Below are positions 23,019 through 32,354 of a stretch of 47,798 bases of DNA, in pieces. Position 1 is the stretch's first letter; each line of letters begins with the position of its first letter. The DNA comes from Halonatronomonas sp051745085 (GTDB taxonomy: Bacteria; Bacillota; Halanaerobiia; Halanaerobiales; Halarsenatibacteraceae): assembly GCA_051745085.1 (NCBI GenBank), contig JBNJDR010000011.1, positions 1 to 47,798 of the forward strand, written 5' to 3'. The translations under genes and the position numbers were made by a program. Under the pieces are notes generated by a model. The model was not told the origin of the DNA. It saw only the letters and a list, made by a program, of their open reading frames with translations, and searched no databases.

Positions 23019-25421
23019 TTAAAGTACAACTTCCAGCTGCCCTGTCTTTTGGTAGGGTAGAGAAATGATCAACCGATTTTCTTCATAATAATAGTCTTTT
23101 TCGGGCACTTCCTGACCCTGCCAGAATAAAGTCTGGGGTTTCCGAGAAATTGTTGCGAAATTAACCTGCAGGCCGTCTACTTCTGAAGCGTACCCGCTGA
23201 CCTCCACTTCAAGATCCAGGGTGATCGAATCAGCAGAGCACTCTAATTCATACCAGGTTAAGTTATACCCACCATCTTGATAGTTAAAGCTTAATCCATC
23301 GTCCTCATATATTTGACCGGTCCAGCTGCTTTTATCTGCACCTGGATAGATATTTAAAGTAAGATCTTTGAATCCGCCCTCGATGTACTGAACCGGTTCC
23401 ATAGTTAGATAACCAGTATTAGCTTTTACGAAGATGGGCATCTTATCCAGAGGAGCATCTACCACGTAAGTCTGGCCGCCAGGATAAAACTCTCCTGTCC
23501 AATAATCATACCAGCCTCCAGCCGGCAGATAAACAGATCGCTCTGTCGTATCCGGGCGGACAACCGGGGCCAGCAGAATATTTTCTCCGAACAAAAGTTG
23601 ATCATTCAGGTTGTAAGTTTTAGGATCCTCAGGGTAATAGAAAAATAACGGCCGCCAGATAGGAAGACCCTGCTGTTTCTGCTGATAAAAAAGGCTGTAA
23701 AGCTGGGGTAGGATATGATACCTCATCTCGATAGAATCTCTATTTATACTTGTATAGGGCTCGCCAAAAGCCCAGGGTTCCTGCGATCTGGAGCCTATCG
23801 TAGTATGATTACGGAAAAACGGCATAAATGCCCCTAATTGATACCACCGGGCTAAAAGTTCACCGGTACTATCACCTGTAAAACCACCGATATCACAGCC
23901 AGCAAAAGCTAAACCGCTCAACCCCATATTTATGATCATCGGAATCGAAAGTTCTATATGCTCCCAGAAACTGCGATTATCTCCGGTCCATACAGCCGCA
24001 TAGCGCTGCATTCCAGCAAAAGCAGCCCGGGAAAGTATAAAAGGACGCTCCTGGAGGTAATTTTTTAAAGCCTGATTAGTCGCCTGGGCTTCGTGAAGAC
24101 CATAAAGATTATGAAAGCGTTTATGAGGACCCGGGTCACCGTCATTTTTATGTTCTACAGCTTCGTCCATGGTCCCAGCTTTATTGAATACTGCCGGTTC
24201 ATTCATATCATTCCAAAAACCTTTAATCCCCTGCTCTATCATACTTTTATGCAGATCCTGCCACCACTCTCTTACATTTGCGCGGGTGAAGTCAGGAAAA
24301 ACACTCTCACCGGGCCAAACATCACCGGTATATAATCTGCCGTCCAGATAGCGGCAGAAATAATCTTTCTGCTGGCCGCTGCGGTAGACGTCGTATTCCG
24401 GATCTTTTTTAACCCCAGGATCAACTATAGCGATGGTTTTAAAGCCCTGCTCCTGCAGATCACCCAGAAGCTTCTCAGGTTGAGGAAACCTGTCCTGATC
24501 CCAGCTGAACACCCGATAACCATCCATGTAATGGATATCAAGATGGATAGCGTCACAGGGAATAGAAAGTTCCCGAAATTTTTCTCCCAGTTGAGTTACC
24601 GCTTCATCCGGGTAATAACTATAGCGGGATTGATGATGGCCTAAGGCCCAAAGGGGAGGAAGTTCAGTCCTGCCTGTTAACCAGGTATATTTAGTAACAA
24701 CCTGGGCCGGGTTTTTCCCTGCCATCAGATAATAATCGATCCGACCCCCTGCGGCAGAAAAGACCACCTCATCGGGATCAGAATGACCTAAATCAAAGGT
24801 GGTTCGATAACTGTTATCGTGATAAATCCCGTAACTGTTCTCCCCTGTAAAGACAAGATAAAATGGCACAGAAATATACATCGGATCTGTAGAAGGCACA
24901 TGGGGCTCGAAGGTATCTGTGTTCCACATCTCATAACTTCTTCCCCTTTTATCTAAAAATCCGGTCTTTTCGCCTAAACCATAGATTCTTTCTTCTGGTT
25001 TAAGTATCTTTTTGAGCTTAACTTCCTGGCGATATGACCCAAAAGATTGTCCAGGTAGATCCGCCTGCAGTAAATTACCATCCTGATCTAAAACAAAAAT
25101 AGCAAAGGGTTCCAGCTTAATATTTACGGCTACTTCCGGGCCGATAACCTTGATTTCCTCTTCAGTAATATGATACTTGAGGTCAACCTGCCCGGCTTCT
25201 GCTATTATCGCAGGGGTTGAAGCATCCAAACTGAAATCTTCCCGAGAATCCAGTAAAAATCTAACCAGACCCGGTCGATACCAGATTAAATCGAGCCGCT
25301 GTTCAGCAAAAAGCAGAGAAATCCCTTGCTCTCGCTCTATATAATCTTCACCTACCTCCAGATACTTGAAATTTTTAACCTCTTTTTCTTGAACTCTTTG
25401 CTTAATCGCTTCACTATTCAC
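23019..25421 (-). CDS. Alpha-glucosidase/xylosidase, GH31
   Basis: An 800-residue glycoside hydrolase of family 31. The catalytic nucleophile is D405 within GFWNDMNEPA (residues 401-410), and the acid/base Asp lies in WTGDNRSFWEHI. Other family blocks are WALGHHQSRYSYY and GCDIGGFTGDSTGELLARW with MPFFRNHTTI. There is no signal peptide, so it acts on imported oligosaccharides. GH31 includes alpha-glucosidases and alpha-xylosidases, and the MNEP version of the nucleophile motif does not decide firmly between them. GTG is the start, 8 bases inside the end of the DUF4438 gene, with GGAG 10 bases upstream. Confidence 0.9.
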   Translation of the reverse strand: MNSEAIKQRVQEKEVKNFKYLEVGEDYIEREQGISLLFAEQRLDLIWYRPGLVRFLLDSREDFSLDASTPAIIAEAGQVDLKYHITEEEIKVIGPEVAVNIKLEPFAIFVLDQDGNLLQADLPGQSFGSYRQEVKLKKILKPEERIYGLGEKTGFLDKRGRSYEMWNTDTFEPHVPSTDPMYISVPFYLVFTGENSYGIYHDNSYRTTFDLGHSDPDEVVFSAAGGRIDYYLMAGKNPAQVVTKYTWLTGRTELPPLWALGHHQSRYSYYPDEAVTQLGEKFRELSIPCDAIHLDIHYMDGYRVFSWDQDRFPQPEKLLGDLQEQGFKTIAIVDPGVKKDPEYDVYRSGQQKDYFCRYLDGRLYTGDVWPGESVFPDFTRANVREWWQDLHKSMIEQGIKGFWNDMNEPAVFNKAGTMDEAVEHKNDGDPGPHKRFHNLYGLHEAQATNQALKNYLQERPFILSRAAFAGMQRYAAVWTGDNRSFWEHIELSIPMIINMGLSGLAFAGCDIGGFTGDSTGELLARWYQLGAFMPFFRNHTTIGSRSQEPWAFGEPYTSINRDSIEMRYHILPQLYSLFYQQKQQGLPIWRPLFFYYPEDPKTYNLNDQLLFGENILLAPVVRPDTTERSVYLPAGGWYDYWTGEFYPGGQTYVVDAPLDKMPIFVKANTGYLTMEPVQYIEGGFKDLTLNIYPGADKSSWTGQIYEDDGLSFNYQDGGYNLTWYELECSADSITLDLEVEVSGYASEVDGLQVNFATISRKPQTLFWQGQEVPEKDYYYEENRLIISLPYQKTGQLEVVL

Positions 25422-26292
25422 TTTTCAGCATCTCCAGATATTCTTTCAAATTAGCATTTTCCTCAATTACTGGTTCGATAAGATTATTTCTTGCAGTCAT
25501 GATAGTTGTCACGCCGGGACCATGGCCCATCTTGATGCAATCACTATGAACAACCACACCTATACTTCCAGCCCCTGTTAGATATTCCCGGCCAAAAGTA
25601 TTATCACAATCAGCTAAGTAAACAAAATCCCCCAATTTCAATTGATCAAGACCATACTTTTCTAATTCTTTTTTGTCTCCGGTAGTGATATCATAATCTC
25701 CCATCGTGGCCGTAGAAGAGCCGATCCCAGAACCCATCAGGTGACCAGGTACTTCAGCTGCAACGGGAACCTTAAGTTTATCTCCAGCTTCCTCAATTTT
25801 GATTTTTTCGAACAGCTCAGGGGCTATATTGAAAATCTTAACCCCTGGATGATCTAACAGACTTAAACCCTGGCCAGCGGCTTTAACCAAAATCTTATCT
25901 CCCACTTTCATCTCTTCCATATCTACTTCATTAAAATCTATCAAGACATGGTTTATCCCGCCATGAAGTCCAGTAACATAGCCAACAGCACCTTTAGCGT
26001 CTCCATCGACCATCTTAGCTTGATTCCCGATACAAGCCAGCAAACCCAATCCGTAATTATCGCTGGAGCGTGATTCATCGCTTATCTTCATACTCACACC
26101 GGGTTCAATGTGGTCGCCAGCCCAGCCAAAGGCAGCGTCTCCCACCCTTACATTATAGGTAATGCCCCCGGTGCCGGGAATATTATGGCCCTGGCCTTCC
26201 CGATCTAATCGGTAGGGAAGTGCCCCTGACCGGGGATGAGAAATAGTACCCTGCACCGATTGAATTACAACTCTATCTTTATTAGTTTTCAT
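25414..26292 (-). CDS. DUF4438 domain protein
   Basis: A 292-residue protein that I recognise as DUF4438, a family represented by a Thermotoga protein of known structure and unknown function. Its N-terminal part (ISHPRSGALPYRLDREG, GITYNVRVGDAAFGW) and glycine-rich C-terminal blocks (GSGIGSSTATMGDYDI, DCDNTFGREYLTGAGSIGVVVHSD) are strongly patterned with Asp, His and Cys, suggesting an enzyme or ligand-binding role. No signal peptide. It overlaps both neighbours (methionine-sulfoxide reductase and GH31), so the three are a tightly coupled operon. Function not assigned. Confidence 0.8.
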   Translation of the reverse strand: MKTNKDRVVIQSVQGTISHPRSGALPYRLDREGQGHNIPGTGGITYNVRVGDAAFGWAGDHIEPGVSMKISDESRSSDNYGLGLLACIGNQAKMVDGDAKGAVGYVTGLHGGINHVLIDFNEVDMEEMKVGDKILVKAAGQGLSLLDHPGVKIFNIAPELFEKIKIEEAGDKLKVPVAAEVPGHLMGSGIGSSTATMGDYDITTGDKKELEKYGLDQLKLGDFVYLADCDNTFGREYLTGAGSIGVVVHSDCIKMGHGPGVTTIMTARNNLIEPVIEENANLKEYLEMLKSE

Positions 26293-26791
26293 TAATTTGC
26301 CCCCAATCTAACTTACTTATCAGATCACTAAAATCAGTTGCCTCTATTAAAATTTTAACTGCTTTTTTTAAATAATCTTTATCAACCCGGTTAAATCTGC
26401 TCTCAGCCGGACTGTCTAAATCCAACACTCCAATGATCTTATCTTCTACTTCAAGGGGAATTACCAGCTCCGAAGTTGAATTAGGATCGCAGGCTATATG
26501 GCCGGGAAAATCATGAACATTTTCTACTAGTTGAGTCTTTCCTTCAGATACGGTTGTACCACATACTCCCCTCCCAACCTGGATCCTCACGCAGGCCGGT
26601 TGACCCTGAAATGGCCCTAAAACCAATTCATCTTCACTCTTCCGCAGATAAAACCCAACCCAGTTCAATTTAGGGACTAAATTATAAATTAATGAAGCAG
26701 TATTCGCCATATTAGCCAGCCAATCATTTTCATCCGATAACAATGCTTCTAGCTGTTTTAAAAAATCAGGATAATATTCTTCCCTATCCAA
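26282..26791 (-). CDS. msrC: Free methionine-(R)-sulfoxide reductase (GAF-type)
   Basis: A 169-residue GAF-domain protein of the fRMsr family, which reduces free methionine-R-sulfoxide. The three conserved cysteines are present at 67, 77 and 101, in GPFQGQPACVRI, GRGVCGT and FPGHIACDPNS; their spacings (10 and 24) are those of the family enzymes, so it should be active rather than a plain GAF sensor. The start is TTG preceded by GGGGGTGAG. It is the first gene of the unit with DUF4438 and GH31. Confidence 0.9.
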   Translation of the reverse strand: MDREEYYPDFLKQLEALLSDENDWLANMANTASLIYNLVPKLNWVGFYLRKSEDELVLGPFQGQPACVRIQVGRGVCGTTVSEGKTQLVENVHDFPGHIACDPNSTSELVIPLEVEDKIIGVLDLDSPAESRFNRVDKDYLKKAVKILIEATDFSDLISKLDWGQINEN

Positions 26792-26923
26792 TTTTACTCA
26801 CCCCCAATGATATTTTAACAACATGAAGTTTCTTAATATATTCTAACACAAAAGCGATTTGCATTCAAAAAAGGAATCGACGGAAATATATAGAATTATA
26901 ATTACTGTAAGGGGGAAGATAAG

Positions 26924-27250
26924 ATGAGCAAAAATAAACCTGAAAAAATAGATTTCGATAAGGAAAGATTGAAATCCGAACTCCATAATCATACCGAAGA
27001 TTTCGTTATCGAAAAAATCGAAGAAATAATCAACACCAAAGATCAATTTGAAGACCTCTGTACATGTCATCACTGCCTGCTGGACATCGCCTCATATACC
27101 TTAAACCGAATTCCAGCAAAATATATCTCCAGCCCACGGGGAAGTCTTCACGCTAAATTGATTGAATTCGAACAACAGGTAAACGTTGATATCGTATCAG
27201 TTGTAACCCGGGCTATTAAAATAATCTCTAAAAATCCCCGGCATGATTGA
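26924..27250 (+). CDS. ComFB-type small protein
   Basis: A 108-residue protein resembling the late-competence ComFB family. Its core has HNHTEDFVIEKIEEIINT (about 21-38) followed by a cysteine-bearing motif LCTCHHCLLDIASYTLNRIP (about 45-64), which may bind zinc, and a C-terminal amphipathic helix. No membrane segment or signal. AAGGGGGA precedes the ATG. ComFB-like proteins also appear near chemotaxis or signalling genes and in some lineages bind cyclic dinucleotides, but the role here is unknown. It is the only intact plus-strand gene in the window and has its own terminator. Confidence 0.75.
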   Translation: MSKNKPEKIDFDKERLKSELHNHTEDFVIEKIEEIINTKDQFEDLCTCHHCLLDIASYTLNRIPAKYISSPRGSLHAKLIEFEQQVNVDIVSVVTRAIKIISKNPRHD

Positions 27251-27253
27251 TCC

Positions 27254-27282
27254 AAAAAGGCGCCGCGGCGCCTTTTCTTTTT
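27254..27282. terminator. Bidirectional palindromic terminator
   Basis: AAAAGGCGCCGCGGCGCCTTTT (27255-27276) is a perfect palindrome flanked by A and T runs, so it can end transcripts from either side. It lies between the convergent ComFB and RACo-type genes. Confidence 0.9.
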
Positions 27283-27289
27283 CAAAAAA

Positions 27290-29092
27290 TTATTTTTCTG
27301 CTAAAACCGGAAAACCCAGATGTTCAGTGAATTTTTGCTGGAATTCCATATCACTAGAAAGCTCTATATACTGCGTTTTACTCTGCAGCTCCCGTCCAGC
27401 CTGGTCTAACTCCTGGTCCAGAAGATATAATCCTGCTCCTGCCCCGGAACCATTTCCTGCCTGTTCAATTTTATCCTGTAGTTCTGCCGGAATCATCCCG
27501 ATCTTCACAGCATTAAGGGGATCTAAATAATTAGCGAATCCTCCTACCAAAAATACTTTTTCGATAGAACTTAGAGAAAAATCAGACCGGGCCAGTAAAA
27601 TCTCTATCCCGGCTCTCACCGCTCCTTTGGCCAACTGCAGCTGCCGAATATCTTTCTGGGTAAAGGCAATCTTGACCCCTTCAGTAGAAATCAACTCCAA
27701 CTCTTTGACTTCCTGATCAGGCTTAAAATGATCCTGCCAGTAAACCGGCATCTCTGCTGGTTGGGCAAAGGCTCCCTTGGGTGTAATAACCCCGACCTCC
27801 AGGAGACCTGCTACCAAATCCAGCAGCCCTGAACCACAAATACCTCTAGCTTTTTCCCCCGCGATAGTGCTATAAGTAAATCCATCAGCTTGAATCTCAA
27901 ATTTCTCGATAGCTCCGGGGAGGGCAGCCATTCCAGCAGAAATATTACTTCCTTCAAATGAAGGTCCCGCCGCAACCGAGCAGGCATATAGTTCCTGATC
28001 ATTGCCAAAAGCTACTTCCCCGTTAGTGCCTATATCTACTAAAAGTTGGTGCCCCGGGGTCTGGCCCACTCCTGTCGCGATTAAGCCTGCTAAAATATCG
28101 GCTCCAACGTATGAAGAAATCGAGGGGAGAACTACTACTTCTCCACGGGGATTTATCTCCAGACCGATAGTTTCTGGCCGAACGGTTAATCCCTCTGTAA
28201 AAGTAGGGATAAAGGGGGAACGGGCAATATCAATGGCATCTAAGCCAAATAAGGTATGGAGCATGGTTGTATTTCCGGCAAAAGTTACCCGATAAATAGC
28301 CGCTGGCCCCTGAACAATTTTATCTGTCAAAGCAAGAATAGCCTGGTTTAATCCTGCAAGCAGTACCTGCTTCAGTTTCTTTCTGTTCTCAATATTTTTG
28401 CTGCCGAATTGAATCCTCGAGATCACATCGGCCCCATATTCTTTTTGTGGGTTATACCGGGACTCTACTCCCAGCCTCTCGCCTGTTTCCAGATCATAAA
28501 GGTAAAGCACCAGAGTAGTAGTACCTATATCCACGGCCACACCTAATACTTGCTGCAGACCTGAACCAAGCTCAACTAATTTTTGACCGCAGGTTACTGC
28601 CCTGACCGGATCTTTTTTCGATTCTAATCGATCTAAATCTTGAATTACTCCATCGCTAATATTGGAACAACCCGTATCAGCCAAAAACCGAGAAAGATAA
28701 CTGCGTTGATCATCCAGATCGGGAGCAGAAAGCTTAACCTGTTTTACCACCCACCCACTATTAAGCTTTCCTGAAACCTTTTTCGTCCCTGTCAAAACGC
28801 TAATCTCGCCTTCTTTTTCTAAGAAAATTTCTATCTCGTTTTCTAACTCATGGAGACAGGCTAACCTGAAACCCTGTTCAAGCTCTTCAGCATCAAATAA
28901 AGCCTGCTCACTCTCCCTGGGTTCAGGGGCTGGCTTGATTCTAATCCTACATTTGCCGCAGGTCCCCTGCCGGCCGCAGTATCCCGTCAAATTATACCCC
29001 GCTTCGTTGATCAGTTCGAATAAATTAACCCCTTTTTCTGCTCTGATTTGCTCATCTTCTCCACCTTCATGCAGGTTAACAGCTACTTTCAT
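27290..29092 (-). CDS. Corrinoid-protein reductive activator (RACo/DUF4445 type)
   Basis: A 600-residue ASKHA ATPase that reduces inactive Co(II) corrinoid proteins to Co(I) for methyl transfer. The N-terminus is a plant-type [2Fe-2S] ferredoxin domain with cysteines 39, 45, 48 and 79 (GYCGRQGTCGKC). Then come a linker and the DUF4445-type activation domain with VAVDIGTTTLVLYLYD, LLVDIGTNGEVAFG, GICGSGLLDLVAGLLEVGV and KVFLVGGFANYL. Length and layout match RACo rather than the RamA type, whose ferredoxin module is C-terminal. It lies after the fhs terminator, so it is probably transcribed separately, yet it belongs functionally to the adjacent methyltransferase region. Which corrinoid protein it serves is not shown. 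Confidence 0.88.
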   Translation of the reverse strand: MKVAVNLHEGGEDEQIRAEKGVNLFELINEAGYNLTGYCGRQGTCGKCRIRIKPAPEPRESEQALFDAEELEQGFRLACLHELENEIEIFLEKEGEISVLTGTKKVSGKLNSGWVVKQVKLSAPDLDDQRSYLSRFLADTGCSNISDGVIQDLDRLESKKDPVRAVTCGQKLVELGSGLQQVLGVAVDIGTTTLVLYLYDLETGERLGVESRYNPQKEYGADVISRIQFGSKNIENRKKLKQVLLAGLNQAILALTDKIVQGPAAIYRVTFAGNTTMLHTLFGLDAIDIARSPFIPTFTEGLTVRPETIGLEINPRGEVVVLPSISSYVGADILAGLIATGVGQTPGHQLLVDIGTNGEVAFGNDQELYACSVAAGPSFEGSNISAGMAALPGAIEKFEIQADGFTYSTIAGEKARGICGSGLLDLVAGLLEVGVITPKGAFAQPAEMPVYWQDHFKPDQEVKELELISTEGVKIAFTQKDIRQLQLAKGAVRAGIEILLARSDFSLSSIEKVFLVGGFANYLDPLNAVKIGMIPAELQDKIEQAGNGSGAGAGLYLLDQELDQAGRELQSKTQYIELSSDMEFQQKFTEHLGFPVLAEK

Positions 29093-29107
29093 TTTCCCAC
29101 CTCATTT

Positions 29108-29136
29108 ATTATAGGCTAAATTTTCTGATTTTTATC
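29108..29136 (-). promoter_or_regulatory. Candidate promoter of the RACo-type gene
   Basis: A perfect TATAAT (29113-29108) lies 17 bases after a weak -35 (GATAAA, 29136-29131) on the minus strand, between the fhs terminator and the RACo-type start codon. Tentative. Confidence 0.35.
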
Positions 29137-29140
29137 AGTT

Positions 29141-29180
29141 ATAAAAGGCCGGGCACTGATCAGTGCCCGGCCTTGTTTGT
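29141..29180 (-). terminator. Strong terminator after fhs
   Basis: A perfect 30-base palindrome centred on TGATCA (29145-29174, arms AAGGCCGGGCACTGA) is followed on the minus strand by TTATAAC. It ends the long one-carbon operon. Confidence 0.85.
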
Positions 29181-29202
29181 TGCCTAATTAAGATAGCTCA
29201 GT

Positions 29203-30867
29203 TTAGAATAAGCCACTAATCTTTCCATTTTCATCGATATCTATATCTTCAGCCGATGGTCTCTTAGGTAGTCCAGGCATGGTCAGAACCGGCCCGGTCA
29301 GAGCAACTAAGAAGCCCGCTCCCGCTGAAACGTTAATTTCTCTTACGTTAACAGTAAAGCCTTCTGGCCGTCCTTTAAGAGCAGGATTATCAGAGAGTGA
29401 ACTCTGGGTCTTGGCCATACAGATCGGTAAATTATCGTAGCCATAGCTCTTGTAAAGCTCTATCTGCTTTTTAGCTGCGTCACTAAAGTTGACGCCGTCG
29501 GCTCCGTAAACTTCGGTAGCAATAGTTGTAATCTTCTCTTCTATGCTATCCTCGGTATCGTAAAGGAACTCGAACTTAGCTTCATCTTTATCCAGAATTT
29601 CGATAACTTTCTTGCCGAGTTCTTCTCCACCTTCGCCGCCTTTAGCCCATACTTCGGAGAGAGCTACGTTGACGCCGAGTGCTTCACAACGTTCTCTAAC
29701 TAACTGGAGTTCAGCTTCGGTATCGTCAGGGAAACGATTGATGGCGACGACCAGTGGTACTCCGAACTTCTGGACGTTTTCAACATGCTTCTCTAGATTC
29801 TCGATACCTTTGCCTAACGCATCTAAATCTTCTTCGGTCAATTCGTCTTTGGCTTTACCGCCGTGCATTTTCAGAGCCCTTACGGTTGCAACCAGGACTA
29901 CTGCATTAGGATTAAGCCCAGCCACTCTTGATTTTATGTTGAAGAATTTCTCTGCTCCGAGATCGGCACCAAAACCGGCCTCAGTAACTGTGATATCACT
30001 GATCGACATAGCCATCTTAGTAGCCATAGCGCTATTACAGCCGTGGGCGATATTAGCAAATGGCCCACCGTGGATGAAGGCTGGTGTATTCTCTAAGGTC
30101 TGAACCAGGTTAGGCTTGATCGCTTCTTTTAAGAGAGCAGCCATCGCACCGTGGACGTTCAATTCTTTAGCTTCAACTGGTTCGCCGTCGTAATTATACC
30201 CGATAACTATATTTCCGAGCTTTTCTTTCAGTTCGCTTATGTTATTAGCGAGACAGAGAATAGCCATAACTTCTGAAGCAACAGTAATCATAAAGCTATC
30301 TTCTCTTGGTATGCCATTAGCCTTGCCGCCAAGTCCTACCACAATTTCTCTCAGAGCACGATCGTTCATGTCGACTACCCGAGAAAAACTGATCTGGGTA
30401 GGATCGAGACCAAGTTCGTTGCCCTGCTTGATGTGATTGTCAATAGCTGCAGAAAGCAGGTTATGAGCTATACCGATAGCGTGAATGTCACCGGTAAAAT
30501 GCAGGTTAATATCTTCCATAGGAATAACCTGGGAATAACCGCCGCCGGCTGCGCCGCCTTTAACGCCCATGGTAGGTCCAAGTGATGGTTCTCGTAATGC
30601 TATAGCAGCATTTTTGCCAAGTCTATTAAGGGCCTGACCTAAACCAACTGTAGTAGTGGTTTTCCCTTCACCTGCAGCTGTAGGTGTAATGGCTGTCACT
30701 AGAACAAGTTTACTGTCCTGGTCTAATCTCTTGAGGACGTCCAGGTTAACCTTCGCTTTATACTTACCGTAATGTTCCAGTTCTTCAGGTTTAAGACCTG
30801 CTTTGTCTGCAATTTCACTGATCGGTTTCATCGTTGCCGCCTGAGCAATTTCAATATCGCTTTTCAT
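29203..30867 (-). CDS. fhs: Formate--tetrahydrofolate ligase
   Basis: Activates formate with ATP and THF to 10-formyl-THF in the methyl branch of the Wood-Ljungdahl pathway, or works in reverse during methyl-group oxidation. The 554-residue length is standard. The P-loop TPTAAGEGKTTTT is at residues 61-73; other signatures are GPTMGVKGGAAGGGYSQVIP and HGGPFANIAHGCNS. AGGAGG precedes the ATG. It is the last gene of the one-carbon operon and ends at a strong terminator. FolD and FchA genes for the intermediate steps are not in the window. Confidence 0.98.
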   Translation of the reverse strand: MKSDIEIAQAATMKPISEIADKAGLKPEELEHYGKYKAKVNLDVLKRLDQDSKLVLVTAITPTAAGEGKTTTTVGLGQALNRLGKNAAIALREPSLGPTMGVKGGAAGGGYSQVIPMEDINLHFTGDIHAIGIAHNLLSAAIDNHIKQGNELGLDPTQISFSRVVDMNDRALREIVVGLGGKANGIPREDSFMITVASEVMAILCLANNISELKEKLGNIVIGYNYDGEPVEAKELNVHGAMAALLKEAIKPNLVQTLENTPAFIHGGPFANIAHGCNSAMATKMAMSISDITVTEAGFGADLGAEKFFNIKSRVAGLNPNAVVLVATVRALKMHGGKAKDELTEEDLDALGKGIENLEKHVENVQKFGVPLVVAINRFPDDTEAELQLVRERCEALGVNVALSEVWAKGGEGGEELGKKVIEILDKDEAKFEFLYDTEDSIEEKITTIATEVYGADGVNFSDAAKKQIELYKSYGYDNLPICMAKTQSSLSDNPALKGRPEGFTVNVREINVSAGAGFLVALTGPVLTMPGLPKRPSAEDIDIDENGKISGLF

Positions 30868-30897
30868 TCTTAAAAATTCCTCCTTTTAATTTGATTC

Positions 30898-32316
30898 TTA
30901 TATCTTACTAATATACTTCTCTAATCTTTCTAAAATTCCTGCATCTAATTTAGGCTTATTAAAATTATTAAGTGACTCTTTATATTTTTGCCTGGCCCGT
31001 TCTGCTGTTTTCGGTTGATCTTGATCACTAAAATATCTCTCTCTTTTCGACAATAGCGGTCTTCTTAGGTCTTTCATATGTCTATAAGTGTGCTCGGAAG
31101 AAATGAAATTCCCGCCTGGACCGGTATTTATAATTTCTTCTACGCCTAACTGTTCTTCGTCGACTTTCAATTCCTCCAAATAATTCTTTACTATTCCGCA
31201 TATTTCATCATCGATCATGAATTTTTCGTAAGACATGGACATATAGTTCTCTAACAAGCCGGCTGCGTGTAGAATAAAATGAAAGCCACTATTGACTGCA
31301 GCCATAATATTAAGCATCGATTCATAGCCGGCCTGAGCGTCGGGATATAGCGAATCCGTGAGAGCGCCTCCCCCACGCGAGGGTACGCCGTAATACCTCG
31401 CTAACTGAGCCGTACCATTAAACATTTTGGCAGTTTCCGGACTGCCCAGGGCTAGATCGGCCGTTTTGAGGTCAACCACACTGGAAGCCGACCCGTAAAT
31501 AACGGGGGTTCCTGGATTAATCACCTGAGCCAGAACCATACCTGTTAATATTTCAGCATTCTGCTGGACCAGTGAAGCAGGAACAGTGGTGGGCGAAGTG
31601 GTCCCGGTCATACTAAGAGAAGCTATAACCATAGCCTGCTGATTTTCGGAATACGTCATCAAGGCATCGCTCATGCGATCGTCAAACTGGAGAGGACTAT
31701 TGGTATTTATCAGGGAAATTAAGACGGCATTATCCCGAACGAACTCCTTACTCTCGAAGACTATTTCTGCCATTTCGATTGATTCTTTTGCTTTTTTAGC
31801 GCCCATTGCACTGCCCATCAATACTTTATCGCTATATTTTACCGCGGCTTCGAGCATCCTGGCATGCCTAATTTCATCTTCAATATCCGTTGGTTCGACT
31901 AAGACTCCTCCAACTACATCGATATTTTCACTCATCTGAGCTAACTTGGTAAAGTTCACATAATCTTCATACTTAGAAGGACGGCGATTTTTTTTTGGAT
32001 ATTCCATGACGAAGGGCGAACCATACCCAGGGGCCAGGACAGTGTTGCTGCCTCCTACTTCTACATCATTGTCTGAGTTTCGCGCTCTGAGCATAAACTT
32101 CTCTGGAACCATCTCCAAATATTTTTCTAACTCCTGCTCGCTTAGATGCACGGTTTTACCGTCAACTTTAATTCCAGCCTGTTTAAATCTATCTCGGGCT
32201 TTATCGGACATAATCACAACGCCAGATTCCTTGAGAACCCAAAGAGTAGCCTGATGGATCTTGTCGAGTTGTTGTGGGGAGAAGATATCATCTCCTGCTT
32301 TCCTTCTCTTGATCAT
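30898..32316 (-). CDS. MttB-family corrinoid methyltransferase (no pyrrolysine)
   Basis: A 472-residue member of the trimethylamine methyltransferase superfamily (TIM-barrel, corrinoid-dependent). Family blocks include LAPGYGSPFVMEYP, YEDYVNFTKLAQMSENIDVVGG, TGMVLAQVINPGTPVIYGS and the end with IINTGPGGNFISSEHTYRHMKDL. There is no in-frame TAG, so it is the non-pyrrolysine branch, which includes the glycine-betaine methyltransferase MtgB and other quaternary-amine enzymes; the substrate cannot be set by sequence alone. ATG at 32316 is preceded by GGGGG 8 bases upstream. It follows the FloxA-like gene after 38 bases and precedes fhs. Confidence 0.88.
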   Translation of the reverse strand: MIKRRKAGDDIFSPQQLDKIHQATLWVLKESGVVIMSDKARDRFKQAGIKVDGKTVHLSEQELEKYLEMVPEKFMLRARNSDNDVEVGGSNTVLAPGYGSPFVMEYPKKNRRPSKYEDYVNFTKLAQMSENIDVVGGVLVEPTDIEDEIRHARMLEAAVKYSDKVLMGSAMGAKKAKESIEMAEIVFESKEFVRDNAVLISLINTNSPLQFDDRMSDALMTYSENQQAMVIASLSMTGTTSPTTVPASLVQQNAEILTGMVLAQVINPGTPVIYGSASSVVDLKTADLALGSPETAKMFNGTAQLARYYGVPSRGGGALTDSLYPDAQAGYESMLNIMAAVNSGFHFILHAAGLLENYMSMSYEKFMIDDEICGIVKNYLEELKVDEEQLGVEEIINTGPGGNFISSEHTYRHMKDLRRPLLSKRERYFSDQDQPKTAERARQKYKESLNNFNKPKLDAGILERLEKYISKI

Positions 32317-32354
32317 TAATTTCACCCCCGAAAATATTCTGCTGCTTGCTGCTG

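Noticed and set aside
29612..30103. A 163-residue plus-strand frame antisense to fhs
   Set aside because: Serine- and proline-rich shadow of the fhs coding strand, with no ribosome site.
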